Below are positions 1 through 9,944 of a stretch of DNA of 64,000 nt, one piece after another. The stretch is taken from assembly GCA_963760735.1 (NCBI GenBank), contig CAVXEB010000004.1, positions 372,001 to 436,000 on the forward strand, written 5' to 3'. This stretch comes from CF-46 sp963760735. Lineage in GTDB: Bacteria > Chloroflexota > Limnocylindria > Limnocylindrales > CSP1-4. Numbering within the stretch: the first letter of the stretch is position 1; the number at the start of each line of letters is the position of its first letter. The notes beneath the pieces were generated by a model, which searched no databases, was not told the DNA's origin, and worked only from the letters and a program-made list of their open reading frames with translations. Both the position numbers and the translations under genes were made by a program.

Positions 1-408
1 GAAGTAGTCGCCGTCGCGGATCTCGGCCGTCCCGGCATGGATCGCCATTCGCACCCGGAGCGACCCGATCTCGCCCCAGTCCCCATCGCGCAGCGCGCGC
101 TGCGCGTCGAGCGCAGCCGACAGCGCGGCCACCGGCTCGTCGAAGACCGCGAGCACCCCATCGCCGGTCGTCTTGATCACGGTTCCGCGGTTTCCCTCGA
201 CCGCCGCGCGCAGGATCGCGTCGTGGAGCGCCAGGGCGCCGGCCATCGCCGCGCCTTGCTCTTCCCAGAGCCGGGTGCTGCCCTCGATATCGGTGATCAG
301 GAAGCTGGACAGGGCCCCACTCGTGGCGCTCGCCGAGCCACCCGGCGCCGAGCCGTGGTCCGCGCCGGCCGGCGAAGCCGCCCGGGATGTCGCGGACGAC
401 TCGATCAT
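1..408 (-). CDS. Class III adenylate/guanylate cyclase domain protein (partial, N-terminal part)
   Basis: The gene runs off the left edge, so only the first 136 codons are present. After an Ala/Ser-rich stretch of about 35 residues comes a class III nucleotidyl cyclase catalytic domain. It contains FLITDIEGSTRLW, with the first metal-binding Asp, and later TTGDGVLAVFD, with the second metal Asp. These two aspartates bind the two Mg ions in active class III cyclases, so the visible half looks catalytically competent. The domain sits at the very N-terminus, as in the large bacterial proteins that fuse a cyclase to ATPase/TPR or other C-terminal regions, but the partner domain is outside the window. 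The ATG at 408 lies 7 bases after the stop of the aminotransferase gene, so the two are probably co-transcribed. Confidence 0.85.
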   Translation of the reverse strand, partial: MIESSATSRAASPAGADHGSAPGGSASATSGALSSFLITDIEGSTRLWEEQGAAMAGALALHDAILRAAVEGNRGTVIKTTGDGVLAVFDEPVAALSAALDAQRALRDGDWGEIGSLRVRMAIHAGTAEIRDGDYF

Positions 409-415
409 CGCGAGG

Positions 416-1657
416 TCACGGTCGGCCGACTCGATGACGCTCGACGAACCGGCCGATCCGGCCGATGGCCTCCTCGAGCCGCTCGTACGAGGTCGCGTAG
501 CACGCCCGGACGTGTCCCTCCCCGCTCGGCCCGAACGCGGTCCCGGGCACGACCGCGACCCGCTCCTCGCGGATCAGGCCCTCGGCGAACGCCTCGGACG
601 ACAGCCCCGTGGCGCCGGTCACTTCCGGGAACGCGTAGAAGGCGCCACGCGGCTCGAAGGTCGTGAGACCGAGGGCGTTCAGGCCGTCGACGACGAGCCG
701 CCGCCGTCGGTCGTACTCGGCGAGCATCCGCTCGACGTCCGCCTCGCCGCCGACGAGGGCCTCGAGCGCGGCATCCTGGGCGGTCGTGGCGGCGGACATG
801 ATCCCGTACTGGTGGATCTTCACGATCCCTTCCAGGAGCCCCGCGGGTGCAGCCAGCCAGCCGACCCGCCAGCCGGTCATCGCGTAGGCCTTGCTGAATC
901 CACCCATGAGGATCGTCCGGTCGCGCATCCCGGGCAGCGCGCTGAACGCGCGATGACGATGCGACCCATAGACGAGCCGGTCGTAGATCTCGTCGCTGTA
1001 GACGAGCAGGTCGTGCCGGTCGGCGATCGCCGCCAGCTCGTCCTGGACGGCGTCGGGCAGCACCGCGCCGGTCGGGTTGCACGGATAGCCGAGGAAGAGC
1101 GCCTTCGTCCGTGGCGTGATCGCCGCCTCGACGGCCGTCGGGTCGAGGGCGAAGTCGCTCGCCATCGAGGTCGCCACGTGGCGGACCTCGCCGCCGGCGA
1201 AGACGACCGCGGGGACGTAGGCCACGTAGGACGGCTCGTGGAGGATCACCTCGTCGCCCGGGTCGATCGTGGCCCTGAGGGCGAGGTCGACCGCCTCCGA
1301 GGCGCCGACCGTGATCAGCAGCTCGGTGGCCGGGTCGTAGGCGACGCCGTATCGGCGCTCGAGATGCTCGGCGAGGGCCCGCCGCAGCTCGATCGTCCCG
1401 TAGTTGCTCGTGTAGTGGGTCCGGCCGTTGTGGAGCGATCGGACGCCGGCGGCGACGATCCGCTCGGGCGTGTCGAAGTCGGGCTCCCCCACCCCGAGGC
1501 TGATCACGTCGTCCATCGTCGCGGCGATGTCGAAGAACCGCCGGATGCCCGAGGGCGGGACGGCCCGAACGCGCTCGGCGAGCGCGCGCTCCGCGAGAGG
1601 CGGACGGGTGGCTGGCGTGGGGGTCGTCGTCACGGCCGAGCCACTGTAGCCGACCAT
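416..1657 (-). CDS. PLP-dependent class I/II aminotransferase (AspC/PatA-like)
   Basis: This is a fold-type I aminotransferase of about 413 residues, near the usual 390-400. It has the N-terminal SLGVGEPDFDTP, the central NPTGAV and SDEIYDRLVY segments, and FSKAYAMTGWRVGW, which carries the PLP-linking Lys. It is cytosolic and probably transfers amino groups between an aromatic or acidic amino acid and 2-oxoglutarate; the substrate cannot be read from sequence. The start is uncertain. ATG 1657 has no Shine-Dalgarno site. An in-frame GTG at 1633 follows a TACAGT hexamer by 9 bases, which would fit a leaderless transcript and would drop a poorly conserved tail. It lies just downstream of gatA and just upstream of the cyclase gene. 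Confidence 0.88.
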   Translation of the reverse strand: MVGYSGSAVTTTPTPATRPPLAERALAERVRAVPPSGIRRFFDIAATMDDVISLGVGEPDFDTPERIVAAGVRSLHNGRTHYTSNYGTIELRRALAEHLERRYGVAYDPATELLITVGASEAVDLALRATIDPGDEVILHEPSYVAYVPAVVFAGGEVRHVATSMASDFALDPTAVEAAITPRTKALFLGYPCNPTGAVLPDAVQDELAAIADRHDLLVYSDEIYDRLVYGSHRHRAFSALPGMRDRTILMGGFSKAYAMTGWRVGWLAAPAGLLEGIVKIHQYGIMSAATTAQDAALEALVGGEADVERMLAEYDRRRRLVVDGLNALGLTTFEPRGAFYAFPEVTGATGLSSEAFAEGLIREERVAVVPGTAFGPSGEGHVRACYATSYERLEEAIGRIGRFVERHRVGRP

Positions 1658-1679
1658 CGTCCGGACGATGTCGTCCGGA

Positions 1680-3239
<1,560 letters not shown>

Positions 3240-3243
<4 letters not shown>

Positions 3244-3536
3244 TCGCCGCCCAGGATGGCCGGCACCACGATGTAGCCGCCCGCCGAGTCGGGGGCGTTC
3301 CGCAGGACCTCCTCGACGGGCAGCGAGGGCGTGACCGTGTCGTCGCGGAGGATGTTCTCGAGCTCGATCGTCTGGGCCGTCGGCGGGATGTCGTCGGTCG
3401 GCAGCTCGGCGAGCTTCGCGTACTGCTCGAGGATGTGGTTCAGCTGCCCCTGGAGCAGGGCGATCTCGTCGTCGGTCAGGCCGAGACGAGCGAGGTGGGC
3501 GACGTGCTCGACGTCGGTGCGGGACAGGCCGGGCAT
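3240..3536 (-). CDS. gatC: Asp/Glu-tRNA amidotransferase subunit C
   Basis: A 98-residue protein matching the small GatC subunit, which stabilises GatA and bridges it to GatB. It shows the typical N-terminal VEHVAHLARLGLTDDE, the middle ILEQYAKLAELPTDDIPPT, and the C-terminal LRDDTVTPSLPVEEVLRNAP. It is translationally coupled to gatA by a 4-base overlap and reads in the same direction. No gatB follows in the window; downstream of gatA comes an aminotransferase. No clear Shine-Dalgarno site precedes the ATG. Confidence 0.93.
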
Positions 3537-3619
3537 GGCCCGGATGATCGCACGATGGGCCGCGTTCGCGCCCGCTTGGTACCCTCGGGCGACCAGCGAT
3601 CACGATCAGGAGCCGCACG

Positions 3620-3991
3620 ATGCCCGACACCGCAGACGTCATCCTCAAGCGGTTCGAGGAGCCGGACGAGGTCCGCGAGATGCCCTTCGGCCGGTTCGAG
3701 CTGATCACGCTCGGCGGCCGGACGATCGGCCGGGCGACGTACCAGCCCGGCTGGCGCTGGTCGGAGCACGTGGGACCCGGGCTGGGGCTCGAGCGATGCC
3801 CGATCGAACATGTCGGGCTCGTCCTGTCCGGCACTGCGACGGCGGCGTTCGAGGACGGCCGGGTCATCGAGCTCCGGGCCGGCGAGTCCTTCTACATCCC
3901 GCCCCGTCCGCACGACAGCTGGGTGGTCGGCAACGAGCCGTACGTCTCCCTCCACCTGGTCGGCGCCGAGCACTACGCGACGGACGAATGA
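3620..3991 (+). CDS. Cupin-fold protein (cupin 2 type)
   Basis: A 123-residue single-domain cupin. The first cupin-like motif region contains WRWSEHVGP and later VGLVLSGTATAAFEDGR; the second contains GESFYIPPRPHDSWVVGNEP. Histidines and a Glu in these segments could bind a metal. The length is normal for stand-alone small cupins, which serve as isomerases, dioxygenases or sensors, so no specific reaction can be assigned. An AGGAG lies 7 bases before the ATG. The stop codon overlaps the next start as ATGA, so it forms a two-gene unit with the small membrane protein. It diverges from gatC with 83 bases between. Confidence 0.8.
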   Translation: MPDTADVILKRFEEPDEVREMPFGRFELITLGGRTIGRATYQPGWRWSEHVGPGLGLERCPIEHVGLVLSGTATAAFEDGRVIELRAGESFYIPPRPHDSWVVGNEPYVSLHLVGAEHYATDE

Positions 3992-4185
3992 GCCCGGCGA
4001 CGTCGCGACGGTTCCGCGTCTGGTACGTCCTGCTCCTCGGCGTCGTGATCGTGGCCTGGCTCCTGCTCGATCGGGCGATCGGCGCCGGCAACAACGCGAT
4101 CGTGATGGCGCTGGTCTTCGCGGGGCTCGTGTACGTCGTCGCAGCGGGCCTCGTGGCGATCGTCCGGCTGCTCCGCGACCGATGA
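3988..4185 (+). CDS. Small two-helix membrane protein
   Basis: A 65-residue hypothetical protein beginning at ATG 3988, which overlaps the cupin stop by 4 bases. It has a short basic N-terminus (SRRFR), one hydrophobic helix at about residues 11-27, a short loop with GAGNN, and a second helix at about 37-58 ending in a basic tail (RLLRDR). This is the pattern of a double-spanning membrane protein with both ends inside. I do not recognise the family. Translational coupling with the cupin argues that it is a real gene. Confidence 0.6.
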   Translation: MSPATSRRFRVWYVLLLGVVIVAWLLLDRAIGAGNNAIVMALVFAGLVYVVAAGLVAIVRLLRDR

Positions 4186-4405
4186 GGACCCACCGACTCC
4201 GGCCGTTCCGCCGGGCGGCCCGGCAGAACCAACCCAGAAATACCGACGTTTCCGTCATCGACCGGTCGGAGGCTGCTGCCCGGCCGGTCCGTCCCGCGGC
4301 GTCGTTCGAGCTCCACGACCTCAAGCCGCCGGGAGCCGCCGTGACCCCCGATCGCATCGTCGGAGGTCCTCGGCCGATCGTCGTGGGCCAGTTCGTGAGG
4401 GGACG

Positions 4406-5254
4406 ATGATGATCGCGAGCCAGGTGATCCGCGAGATGACGACGACGGACGCCGCGCCGGCCGCCGAGGTGCTCCGGCGCGGTGACTTCGGGGAGCGCCA
4501 GGGCTTCTTCGAGTGGGCGGTGACGCAACCGACGGTCACGGCGTTCGTCGCCGAGGACGACGACCGGATCGTCGGGACGGGCGTCGCCTCCGTCCACGGT
4601 CCGACCGGCTGGGTCGGGGTCATCTTCGTCACGCCCGATTGCCGCGGGACCGGGCTGGGCCGACGGATCACCCGGACGGTCATCGACCATCTCGAGGCGA
4701 ATGGCGTCCGCACGATGCTCCTCATCGCGTCGCCGATGGGCAGGCCGATCTACGAGGGCGAAGGCTTTCGCGTGCTCGATCGCCAGGTCCGGTTCACGAT
4801 CGACGGGCTGTCGCCCGCCGAGACGCCGCCCGACGCCCGGCTGCGGCCGTTCGCGCCGAGCGACCTGAAGGCGCTCGTCGCGCTCGATCGATCCGTCACC
4901 GGCGAGGACCGGAACGAGGTCATCCGGGGACTCGTCGATCCGACCACCACGACGGTCGCGCTGGGAAAGCTCGGCGAGATCCGCGGCTACCTGACGCGGG
5001 CTCCGTGGCGCGGCGGTGCCGTGATCGCCCCCGACCCGGACGACGCCCTCCGACTCCTCGAGCAGCGGCGCCACGGGACGGGCCTCAGCGGCAAGGCCGG
5101 GGCGGGCGTCCTCGCGCGCAACGTGGTCGGCCGGGAACGGCTCCGCGCGGCCGGCTGGCTGGAGGAGCTGGGCGGCGTCCGGATGATCCGTGGCGAGCCG
5201 CTCGACTGGCGGCCCGAGGGGATCTGGGGCCAGTTCAACGGAGCTCTCGGGTAG
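4406..5254 (+). CDS. GNAT-family N-acetyltransferase with C-terminal extension
   Basis: A 282-residue protein. Residues 1-140 form a GNAT domain with the acetyl-CoA pyrophosphate-binding motif TPDCRGTGLGRRITRTVIDH and the following GEGFRVLDRQVRFT strand. Residues of about 145-280 form a second region with APSDLKALVALDRSVTGEDR and LRAAGWLEELGGVRMIRGE, the layout of GNAT proteins carrying a C-terminal acetyltransferase-like half. The substrate is unknown; such proteins often act on small amines. Two adjacent ATG codons follow GAGGGG by a few bases, so the start is secure within one codon. The 220 bases upstream contain no recognisable gene. Confidence 0.82.
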   Translation: MMIASQVIREMTTTDAAPAAEVLRRGDFGERQGFFEWAVTQPTVTAFVAEDDDRIVGTGVASVHGPTGWVGVIFVTPDCRGTGLGRRITRTVIDHLEANGVRTMLLIASPMGRPIYEGEGFRVLDRQVRFTIDGLSPAETPPDARLRPFAPSDLKALVALDRSVTGEDRNEVIRGLVDPTTTTVALGKLGEIRGYLTRAPWRGGAVIAPDPDDALRLLEQRRHGTGLSGKAGAGVLARNVVGRERLRAAGWLEELGGVRMIRGEPLDWRPEGIWGQFNGALG

Positions 5255-5294
5255 GAGCCGAGTCGGTGGCTGTCGCGCCTGGGGGCGCTGGCGA

Positions 5295-5558
5295 TCAGAG
5301 CGGTCCGATCATCTGCCAGAACGCAGCGGCGAGGCGGAGCTCGGCCGCTCGCTCGATGATCGGTCGGTAGAGGCTCAGGACGTCACTCCCGGTGGCCTCG
5401 ATCGTCTCGACTCGATCACCAATCAGCAGCGTCGCGACGACCGTCGCCGTGCCGTCGCCGACGGTGAGATCGACGTCGTCGATCGCAATCCCGACACCGA
5501 GCACCCGTTCGATGTCCCCGGCGAGCCGGCCCGCGAACCGTTCCTCCGCGTCGTTCAT
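5295..5558 (-). CDS. Hypothetical small protein, 87 aa
   Basis: I do not recognise this 87-residue protein. It is acidic and probably soluble, with an amphipathic N-terminal helix (ERFAGRLAGDIERVLG), two or three likely beta strands (DDVDLTVGDGTATVVATLLI), and a C-terminal helix (IIERAAELRLAAAFWQMI). There are no Cys residues or obvious catalytic motifs. Its GC-rich third positions resemble the neighbouring genes. It converges with the GNAT gene (41 bases apart) and follows the membrane-protein gene downstream of ligA by about 64 bases, so it may belong to that transcript. Confidence 0.6.
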   Translation of the reverse strand: MNDAEERFAGRLAGDIERVLGVGIAIDDVDLTVGDGTATVVATLLIGDRVETIEATGSDVLSLYRPIIERAAELRLAAAFWQMIGPL

Positions 5559-5622
5559 CGCGTCACCCCGCCTCTCAGGTCAGGCCCGCTCGACCTTCGA
5601 GCCGGCCGCCCGTCGAAGTTGT

Positions 5623-6243
5623 TCATCGGGCAGCGTCCAGCACGAGGCGATCGTGAACGTCCGCCAGAACCGGTGCGGTTCGTGGAACGCACGCACGCTC
5701 GGAATGTCTCGGATCGAGAGGCTCGAACAGATCGGGGCGCGCCTGGACGATCAGAATGGGGAGCCGGACCTTACGACCCGTCGCCTCATCGACGAGGGGG
5801 GCCGCGAACGCCAGCAGCTCCGCCCCGTCCCGACCGAACAGATGGCGCCAACGCGCCCGGTGATCGACACCTGACGACGCGCCGCCGAACTCCTCCCAGG
5901 GACACGCGCTAGTGGTCCCATTGGTGAGCCGCCACGACACGCCCTTCGCGTCGAGCGTGATGCCGATTGGCCTCTCCCAGAGGACACGAAATGGGCCGCG
6001 CGGGCCGACGACGACGAAGACCAGGCCCCAGGTGAACAGCGGTGCCATCCAGACAAGGTCGCCGAGCAGCGTGAACGTTCCGCCGTCCCCGATCCTGCCG
6101 GATCCGGTGTGGAGCCAGAACACTCCGAACCCAGCGAACGTGTAGACGATGGCCGCGATCGAAAGGATAAAGCTCAAGGTGTTCGGATCGGGCTGAGCGC
6201 GGATCCGGACCGGAAGAACCAACGGCTCGCCGCCGTCCGTCAC
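5623..6243 (-). CDS. Hypothetical membrane protein coupled to ligA
   Basis: A 206-residue protein of unknown function starting at GTG 6243, which overlaps the ligA stop as GTGA. After a short N-terminal strand region it has two hydrophobic segments, at about residues 23-45 (FILSIAAIVYTFAGFGVFW) and 60-80 (LVWMAPLFTWGLVFVVVG). A cytoplasmic domain follows, beginning with an ITLDAKGVSWRL strand pattern and including WEEFGGASSGVDHRARW. This layout of two helices then a beta-rich domain resembles PH-like small membrane proteins, but that is only a fold guess. The third-position GC is a little lower than in ligA. Confidence 0.6.
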   Translation of the reverse strand: MTDGGEPLVLPVRIRAQPDPNTLSFILSIAAIVYTFAGFGVFWLHTGSGRIGDGGTFTLLGDLVWMAPLFTWGLVFVVVGPRGPFRVLWERPIGITLDAKGVSWRLTNGTTSACPWEEFGGASSGVDHRARWRHLFGRDGAELLAFAAPLVDEATGRKVRLPILIVQARPDLFEPLDPRHSERACVPRTAPVLADVHDRLVLDAAR

Positions 6244-8417
6244 CGCGATTCGCCCGTCAGCAGCCGGCGGAACCCGTCCGCGTCGAGGATCGGGACCTCC
6301 AGCTCCTCGGCCTTCGTGAGCTTCGAGCCGGCGCCCGGCCCGGCGACGACGTAGTCGGTCTTCTTCGAGACGGAGCTCCCCGGCTTGCCGCCCGCGTCGC
6401 GGACCGCCTGCTCGGCCTCCTCCCGCGAGAAGCCCTCGATCGAGCCGGTCACGACGACGGTCTTGCCGGCCAGCGGACCCTCCGGAGCCGACTCCGCGCC
6501 GGCTGGTCGGGGCGCCGGCAGCTCGGCCTCGACACCCGCATCGTCGAGGTCGGCCAGGACGCCCTCCCCTGGCCCGTCGGGCCCGAACCAGGTCGCAAGC
6601 GCCGCCGACACCGTCGGCCCGACACCCTCGACCTCCGCGAATCGCTCCGGGCTGTCCGTGGCGATCTCGCGGAGCCGTCCGCCGGCCCGGGTGAGCCAGC
6701 CGCGACCGGGCGGCACGTCGCCGACCTCGGCCGTCAGCCACGGGGCCAGCTCGATCGCGGTCGTCCAGCCGACCTGGGGGATCCCGAGCGCCGCGATGAT
6801 CCGCTCGAGCGGTCGGCGGCGCGACTTCTCGATCGCCCGGTGGAGATTCTCGGCGCTCTTCCGGCCGAAGCGCTCGAGGCCCTCGAGGTCCTCGACCGAG
6901 AGGCGATAGAAGTCGCCCCGCGTCTTCACGAGCCCGGTCTGGAGCAGCTGCTCGAGGACCTTCCAGCCGGCGCCCTCGATGTCCATCGCCGCAACGAAAT
7001 GCGCGAACTCCTGGGACACACGCGCCGGGCAGGCGAGGTTCGGGCAGTAGTGGCGGACGGCGCCCTCGTCGCGGACGATCGGCGTGTCGCACACCGGGCA
7101 GCGCTCGGGCATGTCCCATTCGCGCTCGGCACCCGTGCGCCGCTCGACGATCGGCCCGACGACCTCGGGGATCACGTCGCCGGCCTTCTGGAGCACGACG
7201 TGATCGCCGATCCGGATGTCCTTGCGACGGAGCTCGTCGAGGTTGTGGAGCGTGGCCCGGGTGACGGTCGATCCGGCGACCTTGACCGCGGCAAGATGGG
7301 CGACCGGGGTGAGCGTGCCGGTCCGCCCGACGTAGGGGACGATGTCCTCGAGGACCGTCTCGACCTGCTCCGGCGGGAACTTGAAGGCGATCGCCCAGCG
7401 CGGCGCGCGGCTGACCATCCCCAGGCGCTCCTGGTGGTCGAACCGGTCGACCTTCACGACCACGCCGTCGGTCTCGTACGGCAGGTGGTGGCGCTCCTCG
7501 CGCCACGCCTCGGTGAACGCGATGACCCCTTCGATGTCGAGACCGGCGTCACGGTTCGGATTGACCGCGAACCCGAGCGCCCCGAGCCGGTCGAGCGCCG
7601 CCGACTGGCTGGCGATCCCGGCGGCCTCGCCGTCGTCCTCGATCAGCTGGTACGACCACGTGCTGAGCTGGCGGCTCGCGGTGACGGCCGGGTCCTTCTG
7701 GCGGAGCGAGCCGGCGCCGGAGTTGCGGGGGTTCGCGTACAGCGCCAGGCCCTTCTCCTCGCGTTCGGCGTTGATCCGGGCGAACTCCGCCTTCGGCATG
7801 TAGACCTCGCCGCGGGCGTCGAGGGACGTGGGCTCGCGGAGCCGGGCCGGCACGGTCGCGATGGTCCGCAGGTTCGCGGTGACGTCCTCGCCGGTCGTCC
7901 CGTCGCCGCGCGTCGCGCCCTGGACGAACCGGCCCCGCTCGTAGCGGAGGGTGATCGCGAGACCGTCGATCTTCAGCTCGGCGACGTACGTCAGCTCCGC
8001 CGCCGGCTCCGGCGCCGCGGGCAACCCCAGGCCGCGCCGGACGCGGGCATCGAACGAGCGAAGCTCGTCATGGCTGAACGCGTTCGACAGCGACAGCATC
8101 GGCCGGCGGTGGCGGACCTCGTCGAACGTTCCGGCGAGCGGCGAACCGATCCGCTGGGTGGGCGAATCGGGCGTGACGAGGACAGGCCAGGCGGCCTCGA
8201 GCGCGACGAGCCGGCGGAAGCGCTGGTCCCACTCGGCGTCGGTCAGGAGGGGCGCGTCCGACTCGTAGTACGCGGTGTTCGCGTCGTCGATCTCGGCCGC
8301 CAGCTCGGCGTGGCGCGCGGCCGCAGCGTCTTCGTCGAGGGCGGCCGCCTCGGCAATCAGCGCCGGATCGACGGGCAGTGTCGCGTCGTCGAGCGCGGGC
8401 GTGTCCAGATCGGTCAT
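6240..8417 (-). CDS. ligA: NAD+-dependent DNA ligase LigA
   Basis: LigA seals nicks in duplex DNA using NAD+ during replication and repair. The 725-residue protein has the adenylation domain with the active-site Lys in AELKIDGLAITLR (about residue 149) and RGDGTTGEDVTANLRT. The OB-fold is followed by a four-Cys zinc finger (CPVCDTP ... HYCPNLACPAR, about 439-466), helix-hairpin-helix repeats, and a C-terminal BRCT domain from about 646 (GKTVVVTGSIEGFSREE). It is about 50 residues longer than typical LigA because of an acidic N-terminal tail and a linker before BRCT. No Shine-Dalgarno site precedes ATG 8417; a TATCCT hexamer 7 bases upstream would suit a leaderless mRNA. Confidence 0.96.
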   Translation of the reverse strand: MTDLDTPALDDATLPVDPALIAEAAALDEDAAAARHAELAAEIDDANTAYYESDAPLLTDAEWDQRFRRLVALEAAWPVLVTPDSPTQRIGSPLAGTFDEVRHRRPMLSLSNAFSHDELRSFDARVRRGLGLPAAPEPAAELTYVAELKIDGLAITLRYERGRFVQGATRGDGTTGEDVTANLRTIATVPARLREPTSLDARGEVYMPKAEFARINAEREEKGLALYANPRNSGAGSLRQKDPAVTASRQLSTWSYQLIEDDGEAAGIASQSAALDRLGALGFAVNPNRDAGLDIEGVIAFTEAWREERHHLPYETDGVVVKVDRFDHQERLGMVSRAPRWAIAFKFPPEQVETVLEDIVPYVGRTGTLTPVAHLAAVKVAGSTVTRATLHNLDELRRKDIRIGDHVVLQKAGDVIPEVVGPIVERRTGAEREWDMPERCPVCDTPIVRDEGAVRHYCPNLACPARVSQEFAHFVAAMDIEGAGWKVLEQLLQTGLVKTRGDFYRLSVEDLEGLERFGRKSAENLHRAIEKSRRRPLERIIAALGIPQVGWTTAIELAPWLTAEVGDVPPGRGWLTRAGGRLREIATDSPERFAEVEGVGPTVSAALATWFGPDGPGEGVLADLDDAGVEAELPAPRPAGAESAPEGPLAGKTVVVTGSIEGFSREEAEQAVRDAGGKPGSSVSKKTDYVVAGPGAGSKLTKAEELEVPILDADGFRRLLTGESR

Positions 8418-8484
8418 CGTGGACAGGATACGAAGTCCGGCCGCGTCGATCGGCGTGGCCGCCGGGGTCCGGGACGGCGCCGGG

Positions 8485-8505
8485 TTTGTGATACGGTCGA
8501 ACAAA
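8485..8505 (+). promoter_or_regulatory. Candidate ROK/XylR operator overlapping the xylA promoter
   Basis: A 21-base imperfect dyad, TTTGT at 8485-8489 and ACAAA at 8501-8505, with 7 of 10 half-site positions paired. TTTGT...ACAAA half-sites are typical of operators bound by ROK-family XylR repressors. It covers an extended -10 (TG-A-TACGGT, 8489-8497), so binding would block initiation. A related 21-base element lies ahead of the ROK gene. The assignment is inference from position and motif. Confidence 0.45.
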
Positions 8506-8561
8506 TTTGGACGAGCGGATGCCGGCGACCCATCGCGCCGCCGGGAACGGAGGATCCAGCC

Positions 8562-9929
8562 GTGAGCGACGCCTTCTTCTCCGAGGTTCCCGACCGGATC
8601 GTGTTCGGCGGACTCGATTCGACCGATCCCCTGGCGTTCAAGGTCTACGAGCCGGATCGCCTCGTCCTCGGACGGCGGATGGCCGACCACCTCCGGATCG
8701 GCGTATGTCTCTGGCATTCGTTCGCGTGGGACGGCCGCGACATGTTCGGCGTCGGAACGCTGGATCGACCGTGGCTGGACCCGGCCGCCGAACCGATGCC
8801 GGCCGCCCGCCAGAAGATGGCGGTCGCGTTCGAGTTCATCGAGAAGCTCGGCATGCCGTACTACTGCTTCCACGATCGCGACGTGGCACCCGAGGGTTCC
8901 TCGTTCGCGGAGTTCCGGGACAACCTCGACGCGCTGACCGACGACGCACTCGGCTACCAGGAGCGGACCGGTGCGACGCTCCTGTGGGGCACGGCGAACC
9001 TGTTCACCCATCCGCGCTACCAGGGCGGCGCGGCGACCAACCCGGATCCGGAGGTCTTCGCCTACGCGGCGGCCCAGGTCAAGCACATGCTCGAGGTCAC
9101 CCAGCGGCTGGGCGGCACGAACTACGTGCTGTGGGGCGGCCGCGAGGGCTACGACACGCTCCTGAACACGGACCTCCGCCGAGAGTCCGCCCAGCTGGCC
9201 CGGTTCCTTCATCTGGTCGCCGAGCACAAGCACCGGATCGGTTTCGACGGCACGCTGCTGATCGAGCCCAAGCCGATGGAGCCGACGAAGCATCAGTACG
9301 ACTTCGACTCGGCGACGATCCACGGCTTCCTCGCGAGGAACGGGCTCGAGGACGAATACCGCCTCAACATCGAGGCCAACCACGCGACGCTCGCGGGCCA
9401 CTCCTTCCACCACGAGGTCGCCTACGCGGTCGCGAACGGGATCCTGGGCTCGATCGATGCGAACCGTGGCGACCCGCAGAACGGCTGGGACACCGATCAA
9501 TTCCCGAACTCCGTCGAGGACCTGGCCCTGCCGATCTACGAGATCCTCCGAGGCGGCGGACTTACGACGGGCGGCTTCAACTTCGACGCCAAGCTTCGCC
9601 GCCAGAGCACGGATCGGACGGACCTCTTCCACGCGCACGTCGGCGGAATCGACACGCTGGCCCGGGCGCTGCTCGTCGCGGCCGACCTCGTCGAGCGCGA
9701 GACGCTGTCGAAGCCATTGGCCGAGCGCTACGCGGGCTGGGATGGACCGCTCGGAACGGCGATCCTCGAGGGACGCGAGACCCTCGCCTCGCTCGAGGCC
9801 AGAGTGGCGTCCGGCGAGATCGACCCAATTCCGGTGTCCGGTGGGCAGGAGCGGCTCGAGAACGCGGTGAATCGGGTGCTCTGGACCGCGGACCGTGGGG
9901 CGGGCGTCGCGTCCGCCACCCCGCGCTGA
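8562..9929 (+). CDS. xylA: D-xylose isomerase
   Basis: XylA interconverts D-xylose and D-xylulose in the cytosol and needs two divalent metals. The 455-residue protein is close to class II XylA length (about 440). Visible features are VCLWHSFAWDGRDMFG, YYCFHDRDVAPEGS with the catalytic His near residue 103, and metal ligands in IEPKPMEPTKHQYD (about 235), NIEANHATLAGHSFHHE (about 270) and IDANRGDPQNGWDTDQFP (about 300). The GTG start follows GGAGGA by 8 bases; no nearer in-frame start fits. It is the first gene of a xylAB unit, 15 bases ahead of xylB, and probably repressed by the ROK protein through the dyad upstream. Confidence 0.97.
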   Translation: MSDAFFSEVPDRIVFGGLDSTDPLAFKVYEPDRLVLGRRMADHLRIGVCLWHSFAWDGRDMFGVGTLDRPWLDPAAEPMPAARQKMAVAFEFIEKLGMPYYCFHDRDVAPEGSSFAEFRDNLDALTDDALGYQERTGATLLWGTANLFTHPRYQGGAATNPDPEVFAYAAAQVKHMLEVTQRLGGTNYVLWGGREGYDTLLNTDLRRESAQLARFLHLVAEHKHRIGFDGTLLIEPKPMEPTKHQYDFDSATIHGFLARNGLEDEYRLNIEANHATLAGHSFHHEVAYAVANGILGSIDANRGDPQNGWDTDQFPNSVEDLALPIYEILRGGGLTTGGFNFDAKLRRQSTDRTDLFHAHVGGIDTLARALLVAADLVERETLSKPLAERYAGWDGPLGTAILEGRETLASLEARVASGEIDPIPVSGGQERLENAVNRVLWTADRGAGVASATPR

Positions 9930-9944
9930 GCCGTCGGACCGAAC